NCBI RefSeq assembly: GCF_000725545.1 | Contig: NZ_JNZP01000013.1 | Coordinates: 124,001-188,000 of the forward strand | Source: Streptomyces exfoliatus | GTDB taxonomy: Bacteria > Actinomycetota > Actinomycetes > Streptomycetales > Streptomycetaceae | Length of the DNA stretch: 64,000 bases | Reading direction: 5' to 3' | Shown here: piece by piece, positions 8,710 to 17,086 of the stretch | Layout: each line of letters starts with the position of its first letter | How positions within the stretch are numbered: position 1 is the stretch's first letter | Notes under the pieces: model-generated | Database searches by the model: none | Told to the model about the DNA's origin: nothing | What the model saw: only the letters and a program-made list of their open reading frames with translations | Program-made: the position numbers and the translations under genes

Positions 8710-8933
8710 GGCCGAGCCCTCTCCTGAGCTGCCGGGTGGTCCGGCGGCAAGAACGTACCTGCTGTGACCGGATGCGTACGCAGAGTTTGGCTACAAATCG
8801 GATATCTCGCCTGCGATCTGCCATGAACTGCCATCCTTTGCGGCGGCATGGCGCCGTAGCCGTTGACGCGCACGGGCGTTGAACCGTAAGGGAGAGACGG
8901 AACGTGTCTCCTCAGGAGCGAGGAGGGGTCCCC

Positions 8934-9386
8934 ATGTCGGAGATCGGTTCGCAGTCGGCCACGTGGCACGCGCCCGCCCCGGACGCCGACGGGCCCAAGC
9001 CCGCCGCCGGACCCTGGGACCTGGTGACTGTCCCCGTCCGGCAGGGCCTGGAGGCCGTGGACATCCTGCGGCGCGGTGCCGCCCCCTCCGTCGGGCCCGT
9101 CGTGCACGACGGCACCTGCGACACCCTGGGCTTCCTGGTCCCGCCGGGCACCGCCGCCGCCTGGGACATGCCCGGCAGCGCCTGTACGGGGACCTCGGGG
9201 CGCGGCTTCCGCCTCCCCGAGCTGCCGGAGCTGCCGGAACTGCCCGACCCGGCAGGGGACGCGCCCCGCCCGGCCTGCTGGCTGCTGCCCCCGGGGGACA
9301 CCGACCCCGTCACCGACCCCGTCGTCCTGCGCGAGGCGCTCGGCGAGGCGGCCCGGCTCATCGAGGCGGCCGACGGCTGCCACTGA
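8934..9386 (+). CDS. Small Streptomyces protein, possibly related to prim-pol-associated short proteins
   Basis: This 150-residue protein has a strong ribosome binding site (GAGGAGGGG) before ATG 8934. Segments such as GPWDLVTVPVRQGLEAV and LGFLVPPGTAAAWDMPG resemble short streptomycete proteins annotated as bifunctional primase/polymerase-like, but no catalytic motif is visible and the function is unknown. Residues around 100 contain three near-identical LPE repeats (LPELPELPELPDP) encoded by a 9-bp direct repeat at about 9220-9246. The gene is divergent from the XRE/TPR regulator, so the pair may act together. Confidence 0.65.
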   Translation: MSEIGSQSATWHAPAPDADGPKPAAGPWDLVTVPVRQGLEAVDILRRGAAPSVGPVVHDGTCDTLGFLVPPGTAAAWDMPGSACTGTSGRGFRLPELPELPELPDPAGDAPRPACWLLPPGDTDPVTDPVVLREALGEAARLIEAADGCH

Positions 9387-9390
9387 GCCC

Positions 9391-9427
9391 CCAGGGGTGT
9401 CCTGCCGGTCAGGCCGGGCTCCCCTGG
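9391..9427. terminator. Hairpin after the small protein gene
   Basis: CCAGGGG (9391-9397) pairs with CCCCTGG (9421-9427), with a further small GC-rich hairpin inside the loop. It begins five bases after the stop codon at 9386 and lies just before the GTG of the methyltransferase gene, so it may be a weak terminator. Confidence 0.4.
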
Positions 9428-9452
9428 TCCCGGATGCACCGATAATGGGCCC

Positions 9453-10316
9453 GTGGCCAGGAACAAGCAGCGCGAGCGGGCGGCCGCCGCCCCCGTCGTC
9501 GAGACCGTCGACGGCGGTCTCGCCGAACTCATACCCGACCGGGAACGCCCGCGCGCCTGGACGCTCCTCATCGACGGCGCGCCGCAGTCCCACGTGGACC
9601 TCGACGACCCGGCGCACCTCTCCTTCGAGTACCAGCGGCGCCTCGGCCACATCGCCGACCTCGCCGCCCCGCCGAACCGGCCGCTCCAGGTCGTGCACCT
9701 CGGCGGCGGCGCCTTCACCCTCGCCCGGTACGTCGCCGCGACCCGGCCCCGCTCCACCCAGCAGATCGTGGAACTCGACGGGCTCCTCGTGCAGCTCGTC
9801 CGCAGGGAACTGCCGCTCGACAGCGCGGCCCGCGTCCGGGTCCGCTCCACCGACGCCCGCGCCGGCCTCGCCAAGGTCCAGGACGGCTGGGCGGACCTGG
9901 TCATCGCCGACGTGTTCAGCGGCGCCCGCACCCCGGCCCACCTGACCAGCACCGAGTTCCTCGCCGAGGTGCGAAGGGTGCTGCGCCCCGGCGGCTTCTA
10001 CGCGGCCAACCTGGCCGACGGGCCGCCGCTGACCCATCTGCGCGGCCAGATCGCCACGGCCGCCGCCGTCTTCCCCGAGCTGGCGCTCACCGCCGACCCG
10101 ACGGTGCTGCGCGGGCGCCGCTTCGGCAACGCGGTGCTCCTCGCCTCCGACCGGGAGCTCCCGGTGGCCGAACTGACCCGCCGGGTCGCCACCGACCCGC
10201 ACCCGGGCCGGGTCGAACACGGTCGGGCGCTCGCCGACTTCGCGGGGGGAGCGGCGCCCGTCACCGACGCGAGCGCCAAGCCCTCACCCGCACCGCCGCC
10301 GACCGCCTTCCAGTGA
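9453..10316 (+). CDS. Spermidine-synthase-like SAM-dependent methyltransferase
   Basis: This 287-residue protein has the Rossmann core of the spermidine synthase family: motif I VVHLGGGAFTLARYV (about residue 80), the acidic strand end QIVELDG, motif ADVFSGARTP, and VRRVLRPGGFYAANLADG. The aminopropyl-transferring gatekeeper motif of true spermidine synthases is not obvious, so the label is family-level only. It starts with GTG at 9453. It is convergent with the gene at 10354. The C-terminal 25 residues are a proline/alanine-rich tail. Confidence 0.75.
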   Translation: MARNKQRERAAAAPVVETVDGGLAELIPDRERPRAWTLLIDGAPQSHVDLDDPAHLSFEYQRRLGHIADLAAPPNRPLQVVHLGGGAFTLARYVAATRPRSTQQIVELDGLLVQLVRRELPLDSAARVRVRSTDARAGLAKVQDGWADLVIADVFSGARTPAHLTSTEFLAEVRRVLRPGGFYAANLADGPPLTHLRGQIATAAAVFPELALTADPTVLRGRRFGNAVLLASDRELPVAELTRRVATDPHPGRVEHGRALADFAGGAAPVTDASAKPSPAPPPTAFQ

Positions 10317-10353
10317 CGGCGGCGGCCTCAGGGCCTGTCTCCTGGAGCAGGCT

Positions 10354-10959
10354 CTAGGCGGCGCGATCCTCGATCTCCACGCGGGGCGCGGTGTCGTGCC
10401 AGACGCAGAAGACGGAGAGTTCACGGCCGTCCGCGGTGAAGGTGACCCGGATCCAGGACGGCTGCTTCCACACCTGCATCTGCCAGCCGGCCGCCGGGGT
10501 CGCCGAGACCAGTTCGGCCGAGGTCTCCCCGAGGTCGAAGGTGACCCGGCCGCCGTCCACCGTGTAGGTCTTCACGTTCGAGTCGTTCGAGTCGTCCGAT
10601 GCCGTACCGCCGGCGGCCGGGGTGGTGGCCGGGGGAGCCTCGGTCGTCGGCTTCGCCGTCCGTGAGGGGGTCGCCGTCGGGGCGGCGGGGGTCGTGGCCG
10701 TGTCGCTCGGCACGGGCTTCGTCGTCAGCGGCGCGGAGGGCTCGGTCGTCCCGGGCCGCCGGGTCGACGAGGTCAGCGGATCGCTGCCCGCCGAGACCCG
10801 GTCGGCGGTGCCGCCGGCCGGGAGGGGCAGTGCGCGCGGGGGGTCGTACACCGTGCCGGACAGCACCGTGTGCACTCCCCACCAGGACAGGGTGACCGCC
10901 GCGCCGGTGGCGAGCGACCAGGCCAGGGCGTGAACGAGTCCTCTTCGCATCCGGGCCAT
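10354..10959 (-). CDS. Membrane-anchored or secreted protein with Ser/Thr/Pro linker
   Basis: This 201-residue protein has a basic N-terminus (MARMRRGL) followed by one hydrophobic helix (LAWSLATGAAVTLSWWGV), a long low-complexity Thr/Pro/Ala linker (about residues 45-120), and a C-terminal beta-rich domain of about 75 residues (KTYTVDGGRVTFDLGETSAE, QVWKQPSWIRVTFT). The helix may be a signal anchor, leaving the domain outside the cell. I recognise no family. ATG 10959 and ATG 10950 are both possible starts. It is divergent from the response regulator gene at 11037, suggesting that it could be a target or sensor accessory of that system. Confidence 0.65.
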   Translation of the reverse strand: MARMRRGLVHALAWSLATGAAVTLSWWGVHTVLSGTVYDPPRALPLPAGGTADRVSAGSDPLTSSTRRPGTTEPSAPLTTKPVPSDTATTPAAPTATPSRTAKPTTEAPPATTPAAGGTASDDSNDSNVKTYTVDGGRVTFDLGETSAELVSATPAAGWQMQVWKQPSWIRVTFTADGRELSVFCVWHDTAPRVEIEDRAA

Positions 10960-11036
10960 ACTGCACCACACCGAGGGGACTCGTACGGGAGGGTGGTCCG
11001 TACCTGCCCTCACCCGAATGGCGTACGGTGCCGCCC

Positions 11037-11780
11037 ATGGCAAGTGTGCTCGTGGTCGAGGACGACCAGTTCGTGCGCTCGGCCCTCATCCGGCAGCTGT
11101 CCGAGGCCTCCCACACCGTACGGAGCGTCGGCACGGCCCTGGAGGCGCTGCGCGAGGTCGCCCATTTCCGTTTCGACGTGGTCGTCCTGGACCTCGGACT
11201 GCCCGACCTGGACGGGTCCGAGGCCCTCAAGATGCTGCGCGGAATCACCGACGTACCGGTGATCATCGCGACCGCCAGGGACGACGAGGCGGAGATCGTA
11301 CGGCTCCTCCACGCCGGGGCCGACGACTACCTGGTGAAGCCCTTCTCCGTCGACCACCTCTCGGCCCGGATGGCCGCCGTCCTGCGCAGGGCGCGCTCGA
11401 CCGCGGGCGAGCTACCGCCGTCCCGGGTGATCAGGGTCGGCGGGCTCACCGTCGACCCGCTGCGCCGTCAGGCGGAGCTGGACGGGACGCCGTTGGACCT
11501 GACCCGGCGCGAGTTCGACCTGCTGGCCTTCCTCGCCGGGCGGCCCGGTGTCGTCGTCCCGCGCAAGGAGCTGCTCGCCGAGGTGTGGCAGCAGTCCTAC
11601 GGGGACGACCAGACCATCGACGTGCATTTGTCATGGCTGCGACGCAAATTGGGTGAAACGGCCGCCCGGCCCCGCTATCTGCACACCCTGCGCGGAGTCG
11701 GCGTGAAGCTGGAGCCGCCCCGGACGCCGGAGCAGGCCCCGGGACAGCCGCCCGGCCGGCCGTCGGAGCCGCGGCCGTGA
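11037..11780 (+). CDS. OmpR/PhoB-type response regulator
   Basis: This 247-residue regulator has a receiver domain with acidic pair Asp9-Asp10, phospho-acceptor Asp52 in VLDLGLPDLDG, and Lys101 in LVKPF. Its winged-helix effector domain (about residues 135-225) contains DLTRREFDLLAFLA and IDVHLSWLRRKLGE. A Pro-rich tail follows. ATG 11037 is preferred over the in-frame GTG at 11028. The stop codon overlaps the kinase start (GTGA, 11777-11780), so the two are translated as a coupled pair. It presumably activates its own operon and perhaps the chitinase gene downstream, which is inference from position only. Confidence 0.9.
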   Translation: MASVLVVEDDQFVRSALIRQLSEASHTVRSVGTALEALREVAHFRFDVVVLDLGLPDLDGSEALKMLRGITDVPVIIATARDDEAEIVRLLHAGADDYLVKPFSVDHLSARMAAVLRRARSTAGELPPSRVIRVGGLTVDPLRRQAELDGTPLDLTRREFDLLAFLAGRPGVVVPRKELLAEVWQQSYGDDQTIDVHLSWLRRKLGETAARPRYLHTLRGVGVKLEPPRTPEQAPGQPPGRPSEPRP

Positions 11781-13183
11781 GATGGGCCCTCGTCAAGGTG
11801 TCGCTCGCCGTCACCGCCATGGTCGTCGTCGCCTTCGCCGTACCCCTCGGACTCGTCGTCAAGGAGATGGCCCGCGACCGGGCCTTCTCCAACGCCGAAC
11901 GGCGGGCCGCCGGCCTCGCCCCCGTCCTCGCCATCACCACCGACCGCGACGAACTCGACAAGGCCGTCGCCACCACCGAGGACGGGCCCGCCGGACGGCT
12001 CGCCGTCCACGTACCCGCCGCCGAACCCGGCACCACCGACCTGGAGATCGGCACCCGGCGGGCCACCGACGAGGACCTCGCGACCACCCGCGGGCTCGGC
12101 CGCGCCACCATCGCCGACGTCCCCGGCGGCTTCGCGCTGCTCCAGCCCACCGCCCTCAGCAGCGGCAAGGTCGCCGTCCTCGAACTCTTCGTCCCCGAGG
12201 GCGAGGTGTCCAACGGCGTCGCCACCGCCTGGCTGGTCCTCGCCGGAGTCGGCATCGCCCTGATCGTCGGCTCCGTCGCCGTCGCCGACCGGCTCGGCGT
12301 CCGGATGGTCCGGCCCGCCCAGCGGCTCGCGGGCGCCGCCCACGACCTCGGCGAGGGCAGGCTCGGCGCGCGCGTCCCCGAGGAGGGGCCGCCCGAACTC
12401 AAGTCGGCCGCCGTCGCCTTCAACTCCATGGCCGACCAGGTCGTCCAACTGCTCGCCAACGAGCGGGAACTCGCCGCCGACCTGTCCCACCGGCTGCGCA
12501 CCCCGCTCACCGTCCTCCGGCTCAACGCCGCCTCGCTGGGCTCCGGGCCGGCCGCCGACCAGACCAGGGCGGCCGTCGAACAGCTGGAACGCGAGGTCGA
12601 CATCATCATCCGCACGGCCCGCGACGCGAAGCCGCAGACCCAGGCGACCGGCCCCGGCGCGGGCTGCGACGCCGCCGAAGTGGTGCGCGAGCGGATGGAC
12701 TTCTGGTCGGCGCTCGCCGAGGACGAGGGCCGCCGGGTCCGGATCGCGGGCGTCGAACGCCCGGTCCGCATCCCGGTCGCCCGCCCCGAACTCGTCGCCG
12801 CGCTCGACGCCCTGCTCGGCAACGTCTTCCGGCACACCCCCGAGGGCACCGCCTTCTCGATCGACCTCCACAACGGCGACGACGCCGTCATCGTCCTGGT
12901 CTCCGACGCGGGCCCCGGCATCGCCGACCCCGCCGCCGCGCTCGCCCGCGGCAACAGCGGCGGCAGGGACGGCTCCACGGGCCTCGGCCTCGACATCGTG
13001 CGGCGCATGGCGGAGAGCACCGGCGGCGACGTCGCCATCGGCCACTCCGTCCTCGGCGGCACGGAGGTGCGCATCTGGATCGGGCTCGACGGGCGCCGCT
13101 CGGGCGGCGCGGGACGCCGGGACCGGCGCCCGGCCCGCCGCAGGCGCGGGGGTACGGGCGCCCGCCGGGCCGCCGACGGCTGA
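11777..13183 (+). CDS. Sensor histidine kinase paired with the upstream regulator
   Basis: This 468-residue membrane kinase has a first transmembrane helix at residues about 4-28, an extracellular sensor region of roughly 125 residues, and a second helix around 150-172. A HAMP segment follows (RPAQRLAGAAHDLGEGRLG), then a HisKA box with His238 in ADLSHRLRTPLTVLRL, and an HATPase domain with N box ALLGNVFRHTPEG, G1 SDAGPGIAD and G2 STGLGLDIVRRMAE. The basic C-terminal tail (RRDRRPARRRRGG) is unusual. It starts with GTG inside the regulator stop. The extracellular sensor has no recognisable fold; a cell-envelope or chitin-derived signal is possible given the next gene. Confidence 0.9.
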   Translation: MRWALVKVSLAVTAMVVVAFAVPLGLVVKEMARDRAFSNAERRAAGLAPVLAITTDRDELDKAVATTEDGPAGRLAVHVPAAEPGTTDLEIGTRRATDEDLATTRGLGRATIADVPGGFALLQPTALSSGKVAVLELFVPEGEVSNGVATAWLVLAGVGIALIVGSVAVADRLGVRMVRPAQRLAGAAHDLGEGRLGARVPEEGPPELKSAAVAFNSMADQVVQLLANERELAADLSHRLRTPLTVLRLNAASLGSGPAADQTRAAVEQLEREVDIIIRTARDAKPQTQATGPGAGCDAAEVVRERMDFWSALAEDEGRRVRIAGVERPVRIPVARPELVAALDALLGNVFRHTPEGTAFSIDLHNGDDAVIVLVSDAGPGIADPAAALARGNSGGRDGSTGLGLDIVRRMAESTGGDVAIGHSVLGGTEVRIWIGLDGRRSGGAGRRDRRPARRRRGGTGARRAADG

Positions 13184-13343
13184 GCTCCTGTGGCAAGTGA
13201 ACCTTTCGTGGTTCCGATGCCCTCCTTAAGCGGACCCTAAGGATCCCCGCCCGCGCCCCCGGACGCCCTTTTGTCCGTTTTCCAGTCGCTAGCGTGCTGC
13301 CGCACCCCCTCCCCACTCCCCAGTACGCAGAGGCAGGCACGCG

Positions 13344-14864
13344 ATGGGCACCAGTTCGCACCGGCGCAGGGCGAGCACCAGGACCAAGGCCGTCGGAGCC
13401 GTCGTCGCCGCGGCGGTCGTCGGCGGCGCCGTCTTCGCGCTCACCGGTACGGCCCAGGCCGCGGCCGTCGGCGCCGCGTACACCCGGACGAGTTCCTGGA
13501 CCGGTGGCTACACCGGGCAGTACGTCGTCACCAACGAGACCTCCACCGCCCAGTCCGACTGGACCCTGGAGTTCGACCTCCCGGCCGGCACGACCGTCGG
13601 CTCCCTCTGGAACGGCGAGCACACCGTCTCCGGCCGCCACGTCACCGTGAAGCCCGCGAGCTGGAACAAGCAGCTGGCCCCCGGCGCGTCCGTCACCGTC
13701 GGCTTCGTCACCTCCGCGACCGGAGAGGCGGGCGACCCGGCGAACTGCCTCATCAACAAGGCCACCTGCTCCGTCGGGGGCGCCACCCCCACCCCCAGCG
13801 GCCGCCCCACCGAGCAGCCCACCGCCACGGCCTCCCCCTCGGCCACCACCAGCCCCGAGCCGACCGCCACGGCCACCACGAGCCCGAAGCCGACCGCCAC
13901 CACGACCACGGCGCCCCCCACCGCCACCCCCACCCCGACGCCCACCGCCACGGCGACCGGAGCCCCCGCCGGCTCCGCGAAGTACGCGCCCTACGTCGAC
14001 ACCTCGCTCTACCCGACGTACGACCTGCTCGCGACCGCCGACGCCACCGGCGTGAAGGAGTTCAACCTCGCCTTCATCACCTCCGGCGGCTCCTGCGCCC
14101 CGCTGTGGGGCGGGGTCACCGGCCTCGGAGACGACAAGGTCGCCGCCCAGATAGGCGCCCTGCGCGCCAAGGGCGGTGACGTCCGCGTCTCCTTCGGCGG
14201 CGCCGCGGGGCACGAGCTGGCCCTGAACTGCTCCTCCGCCTCGGCGCTCGCCGCCGCGTACGGCAAGGTCATCGACCAGTACCGGCTCACCAAGGTCGAC
14301 TTCGACGTCGAGGGCGCGGCCCTGCCGGACACCGCCGCCAACACCCGCCGCTCGCAGGCCATCGCCCAGCTCCAGAAGTCCCACCCCGGCCTGAACGTCT
14401 CCTTCACCCTGCCGGTCATGCCCGAGGGCCTCACCCAGCCGGGTGTCGACCTGCTCGCCGACGCGAAGCGGAACGGGGTCCGCGTCGACGCCGTCAACAT
14501 CATGGCGATGGACTACGGCCCGGCGTACAGCGCGGACATGGGCACCTACGCGATCCAGGCCGCGACAGCGACCCAGGCCCAGATCAAGGGCGTCCTCGGG
14601 CTCTCCGACGCCGCCGCCTGGAAGGCCGTCGCCGTCACCCCGATGATCGGCGTCAACGACGTCACCACCGAGATCTTCAAGGTCGAGGACGCCACCCAGC
14701 TCGTCGACTTCGCGCGGTCCAAGGGCATCGGCTGGCTGTCGATGTGGTCCTCGACCCGGGACAAGCAGTGCGCCGCCGGCGCCGTGAACCACGCCGACGC
14801 CACCTGCTCCTCGATCCTCCAGCAGCCCCTGGCCTTCACGAAGGCCTTCGCCGCCTACACGTAG
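13344..14864 (+). CDS. Secreted GH18 chitinase with N-terminal CBM2
   Basis: This 506-residue exoenzyme has a twin-arginine-like basic N-region and signal peptide (residues 1-37, ending around GTAQAAA). A family 2 carbohydrate-binding module follows (YTRTSSWTGGYTGQYVV to about residue 148), then a Thr/Pro/Ala linker (about 150-210) and a GH18 catalytic barrel to the end. The GH18 motif is present as KVDFDVEG, whose last Glu is the proton donor. It hydrolyses chitin outside the cell. It directly follows the two-component pair by 160 bp, an arrangement known for other streptomycete chitinase genes. No DasR-type site is seen just upstream. Confidence 0.9.
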   Translation: MGTSSHRRRASTRTKAVGAVVAAAVVGGAVFALTGTAQAAAVGAAYTRTSSWTGGYTGQYVVTNETSTAQSDWTLEFDLPAGTTVGSLWNGEHTVSGRHVTVKPASWNKQLAPGASVTVGFVTSATGEAGDPANCLINKATCSVGGATPTPSGRPTEQPTATASPSATTSPEPTATATTSPKPTATTTTAPPTATPTPTPTATATGAPAGSAKYAPYVDTSLYPTYDLLATADATGVKEFNLAFITSGGSCAPLWGGVTGLGDDKVAAQIGALRAKGGDVRVSFGGAAGHELALNCSSASALAAAYGKVIDQYRLTKVDFDVEGAALPDTAANTRRSQAIAQLQKSHPGLNVSFTLPVMPEGLTQPGVDLLADAKRNGVRVDAVNIMAMDYGPAYSADMGTYAIQAATATQAQIKGVLGLSDAAAWKAVAVTPMIGVNDVTTEIFKVEDATQLVDFARSKGIGWLSMWSSTRDKQCAAGAVNHADATCSSILQQPLAFTKAFAAYT

Positions 14865-14890
14865 GCATGCCCCCCGAGTCCCCCCACACC

Positions 14891-14933
14891 GCGCGCCCCG
14901 GCCGGAACCACCCCACCGCCGACCGGGGCGCGC
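14891..14933. terminator. Bidirectional terminator between chitinase and aspartate decarboxylase
   Basis: GCGCGCCCCGG (14891-14901) is perfectly complementary to CCGGGGCGCGC (14923-14933). The hairpin lies between the converging stops of the chitinase and aspD genes. Confidence 0.6.
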
Positions 14934-14956
14934 ACCCCCTTCCCCCGTGCCTCCGT

Positions 14957-16606
14957 CTAGGCCTTCGTGGCCTTCCACTCCTCCGCGTAGTCGTCGAAGA
15001 TCGCCCGCAGGTGGTGGCCGATCTTCAGGTAGTCCAGGTCGTCCAGGTTGGCGAGCGAGACCCGGACCGACCACTCGGGGCCGTCGAAGCCGCCGCCGTT
15101 GAGGAGGACGACGCTGGTCTGCTCGGCGAGCCGGAACAGCGGGTCGACCGGCTCGTAGTTCTTCTCCAGGAAGTCCGCGAAGTCCTTCCCGTGCACCCGC
15201 TCGGCCTCCGCGATGAGGTCGAGCTCGATGTAGTAGCCGGCCCGCGCGGGGTCATCGGCGATCTTCATCTGGGCGCCTTCGAGCAGCAGGTCGAGGCGCT
15301 GCCGGACGATGGCCCGGATCCTCCGCTTGTACGCCTGGCCCTCCTCCAGCATGTCGAAGAGGGAGAAGAGCGCCATCATGACCTGCTGGGGGAGCGAGAG
15401 CCCCGCCGTGTGGTTGAGGGCGACCTGACGGGAGTCGGCCACCAGACGGTCGATGAACCGGATCTTCTCCGGTTCGAGGCTCAGCGTCCCGTACCGCTTG
15501 TCCAGACGGTCCTTCTCGGCCTGCGGCAGGTTCGCCAGCATCTCGTCGATGACGTTGTCGTCGTTGAGGCCGATGACGCCGAGCCGGTGGCCCGTGCAGC
15601 CGTAGTGCTTGGAGTACGAGTACACGAGGAGCGTGTTGCGCGGCAGGTCGGCGGCGAGCGAGCGGAAGCCCTCGACGAACGTGCCGTACACGTCGTCCGT
15701 GACGATCAGCAGGTTCGGGTTCGGGCCGGCGACGATGTCCTTGATCTGGTTCGTCACCCGCTCGCTCATCGCGAGCGACGGCGGGTTGGACGGGTTGACG
15801 ACGCAGACCAGCTTCACCGACGGGTCGGCCAGCTTCTCGACCTCCTCGGCCGGGTAGCGCCACTCGCGCACACCGGTCTCGGTGAAGAGGCTCGCGTTGA
15901 CGGTGACGACGTCGAACTCGTACGCGTCGAGCTCGGGGATCTCGATGTACGGGGTGAAGACCGGCACCATCAGGGCGATCCGGTCACCCTTCCTCAGGAT
16001 CCCGTTCTTCGTCAGGGAGTCGAAGATGTAGCACATGGCGGCCGTGCCGCCCTCGGTCGCGAACAGCGACAGGTTTCCGGCCGGCGGCCGCTTGTCGAAC
16101 ATCTCGTCGTCGACGTAGCCGCGGACGATCTGCTCGGTGTGCGTGAGGATCCGGTCCGGTACGGGGTAGTTGTCGCCGATCGAGCTGTCGGTCAGCTCGT
16201 GCACGAAGGCGTCCTTGTCGAAGCCGAAGCGCTCGACCGCGTACTCCACGCAGTCCTGGAGGAGTTCGATCCCCGGCAGGTCCGGGTGCTGCCGTACGAA
16301 GGTGTCGAAGCGGGCGCCCGAGCCGGGGAGCTCCGGCATGCCGCCGAGGTTGTCGGCGGTCCACACGCGGCGCGACTCGGAGAGCGCGAAGTAGCCGAGC
16401 GCGTGGAAGGCCTCGCGGGGGCCGGTGGCGACCCAGTTCGGGTTGCCGCGGCCCGCGTTGAGCATCTGCGTCTGCGACTTGTCCTTCTGGCCGGGCTTGT
16501 CGGCCTGCGCGGCCTGCGCGATCTGGATGAACTTGTCCTTCAGCTCGAACGGCGAGAGCTGCGCGAAGGACTGGATCTGCTCACGGGTGAAGGTGGTCTT
16601 GGGCAC
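14957..16606 (-). CDS. aspD: Aspartate 4-decarboxylase (bifunctional aspartate aminotransferase)
   Basis: This 549-residue PLP enzyme of the class I/II aminotransferase fold converts L-aspartate to L-alanine plus CO2. Family segments visible include LNAGRGNPNWVATGPREAF, FATEGGTAAMCYIFDSL, CVVNPSNPPS, IVTDDVYGTF, and the PLP-lysine region VYSYSKHYGCTGHRLG. The length fits the roughly 530-550-residue AspD/AsdA family. In lactic and soil bacteria it works with the aspartate:alanine antiporter AspT to generate proton motive force. Here a broken aspT lies directly upstream and an intact aspT further upstream, all on the same strand, so the locus was originally an aspT-aspT-aspD operon. Confidence 0.9.
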   Translation of the reverse strand: MPKTTFTREQIQSFAQLSPFELKDKFIQIAQAAQADKPGQKDKSQTQMLNAGRGNPNWVATGPREAFHALGYFALSESRRVWTADNLGGMPELPGSGARFDTFVRQHPDLPGIELLQDCVEYAVERFGFDKDAFVHELTDSSIGDNYPVPDRILTHTEQIVRGYVDDEMFDKRPPAGNLSLFATEGGTAAMCYIFDSLTKNGILRKGDRIALMVPVFTPYIEIPELDAYEFDVVTVNASLFTETGVREWRYPAEEVEKLADPSVKLVCVVNPSNPPSLAMSERVTNQIKDIVAGPNPNLLIVTDDVYGTFVEGFRSLAADLPRNTLLVYSYSKHYGCTGHRLGVIGLNDDNVIDEMLANLPQAEKDRLDKRYGTLSLEPEKIRFIDRLVADSRQVALNHTAGLSLPQQVMMALFSLFDMLEEGQAYKRRIRAIVRQRLDLLLEGAQMKIADDPARAGYYIELDLIAEAERVHGKDFADFLEKNYEPVDPLFRLAEQTSVVLLNGGGFDGPEWSVRVSLANLDDLDYLKIGHHLRAIFDDYAEEWKATKA

Positions 16607-16615
16607 GGGGCGTCC

Positions 16616-16800
16616 TTAGTGGTGGAGGATGACGATCACGGCGCCCCAGATGGTCAGCAGGACGTTGCCCACCGCGTAGGGGATCGTGTAACCGAGCGTC
16701 GGGATCTGGGACCTGGACTGTTCGTTGATCGCGCCGATCGCCGCGGTCGTCGTCTGGCCGCCGGCCAGGACGCCCATCAGGATCGGGAAGCGGTCTCCAT
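16616..16800 (-). pseudogene. 3' remnant of an AspT-type transporter gene, cut by the TnpB element
   Basis: The minus strand encodes about 58 residues ending in a stop at 16616 ([18 protein letters not shown]... [14 protein letters not shown]). They align without gaps with the last residues of the intact AspT protein at 18375-20057 (LLIGAIAGQQCSTPAI...), but the identity is only partial, so this is a paralog and not a recent duplicate. The frame upstream is lost near 16800, where the TnpB element starts. About 500 codons are missing. The fragment ends 9 bp before aspD. Confidence 0.8.
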
Positions 16801-16831
16801 GAGGTTTTTTCGAGCGGACATGCGGCTTCAT

Positions 16832-16882
16832 CCGGTGAGGGAATCGAATCCGTGACCGCGCTGTGGAGCAGCGCAGCACCGG
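16832..16882. other. Folded left-end region of the TnpB element
   Basis: CCGGTG (16832-16837) pairs with CACCGG (16877-16882), enclosing a six-base-pair hairpin GCGCTG/CAGCGC (16858-16863 with 16869-16874) and a small GGAATCGAATCC motif. The layout is three-way-junction-like and vaguely reminiscent of tRNA. It may be a recognition structure for transposition or a leader of the RHH-tnpB transcript. Confidence 0.4.
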
Positions 16883-16924
16883 CCTGAAACGTGACCTACC
16901 GTCAGAAGTGGTAGCGTTTTGGTT

Positions 16925-17086
16925 GTGAATAGGGGAGATCGACGGGAGTCGCTGAACCTTCGCGTGCCCCCGGATGTGAAGCGGCAGGTCGAGGAGTACG
17001 CCCACCGGGCGGGTATCTCGATCAACGCGGCGGCGTGTGTTCTCCTCGCCGATGGCCTGCGCCTTGAGCGGAGACGCCAAGGGTGA
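16925..17086 (+). CDS. Small ribbon-helix-helix (Arc-like) protein encoded with tnpB
   Basis: This 53-residue protein (starting at GTG) has the layout of a ribbon-helix-helix DNA-binding fold: a short strand (ESLNLRVP), a first helix ([15 protein letters not shown]) and a second helix ([17 protein letters not shown]). Its TGA overlaps the tnpB GTG in the four bases GTGA (17083-17086), so it is translationally coupled to tnpB. No Shine-Dalgarno sequence is visible, but a TAGCGT (16912-16917) lies 7 bp before the GTG, which would fit a -10 box of a leaderless transcript. It probably represses the element's own promoter, like an antitoxin or autoregulator. That role is inferred. Confidence 0.65.
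   Translation: MNRGDRRESLNLRVPPDVKRQVEEYAHRAGISINAAACVLLADGLRLERRRQG

Noticed and set aside
15609..15857. Plus-strand small frame inside aspD
   Set aside because: Antisense to a well-conserved PLP enzyme gene; no start signal.
16820..16890. Possible tRNA gene at the left end of the TnpB element
   Set aside because: T-arm-like and hairpin parts are present, but there is no D-arm, no U33 before the anticodon, and stems are incomplete.
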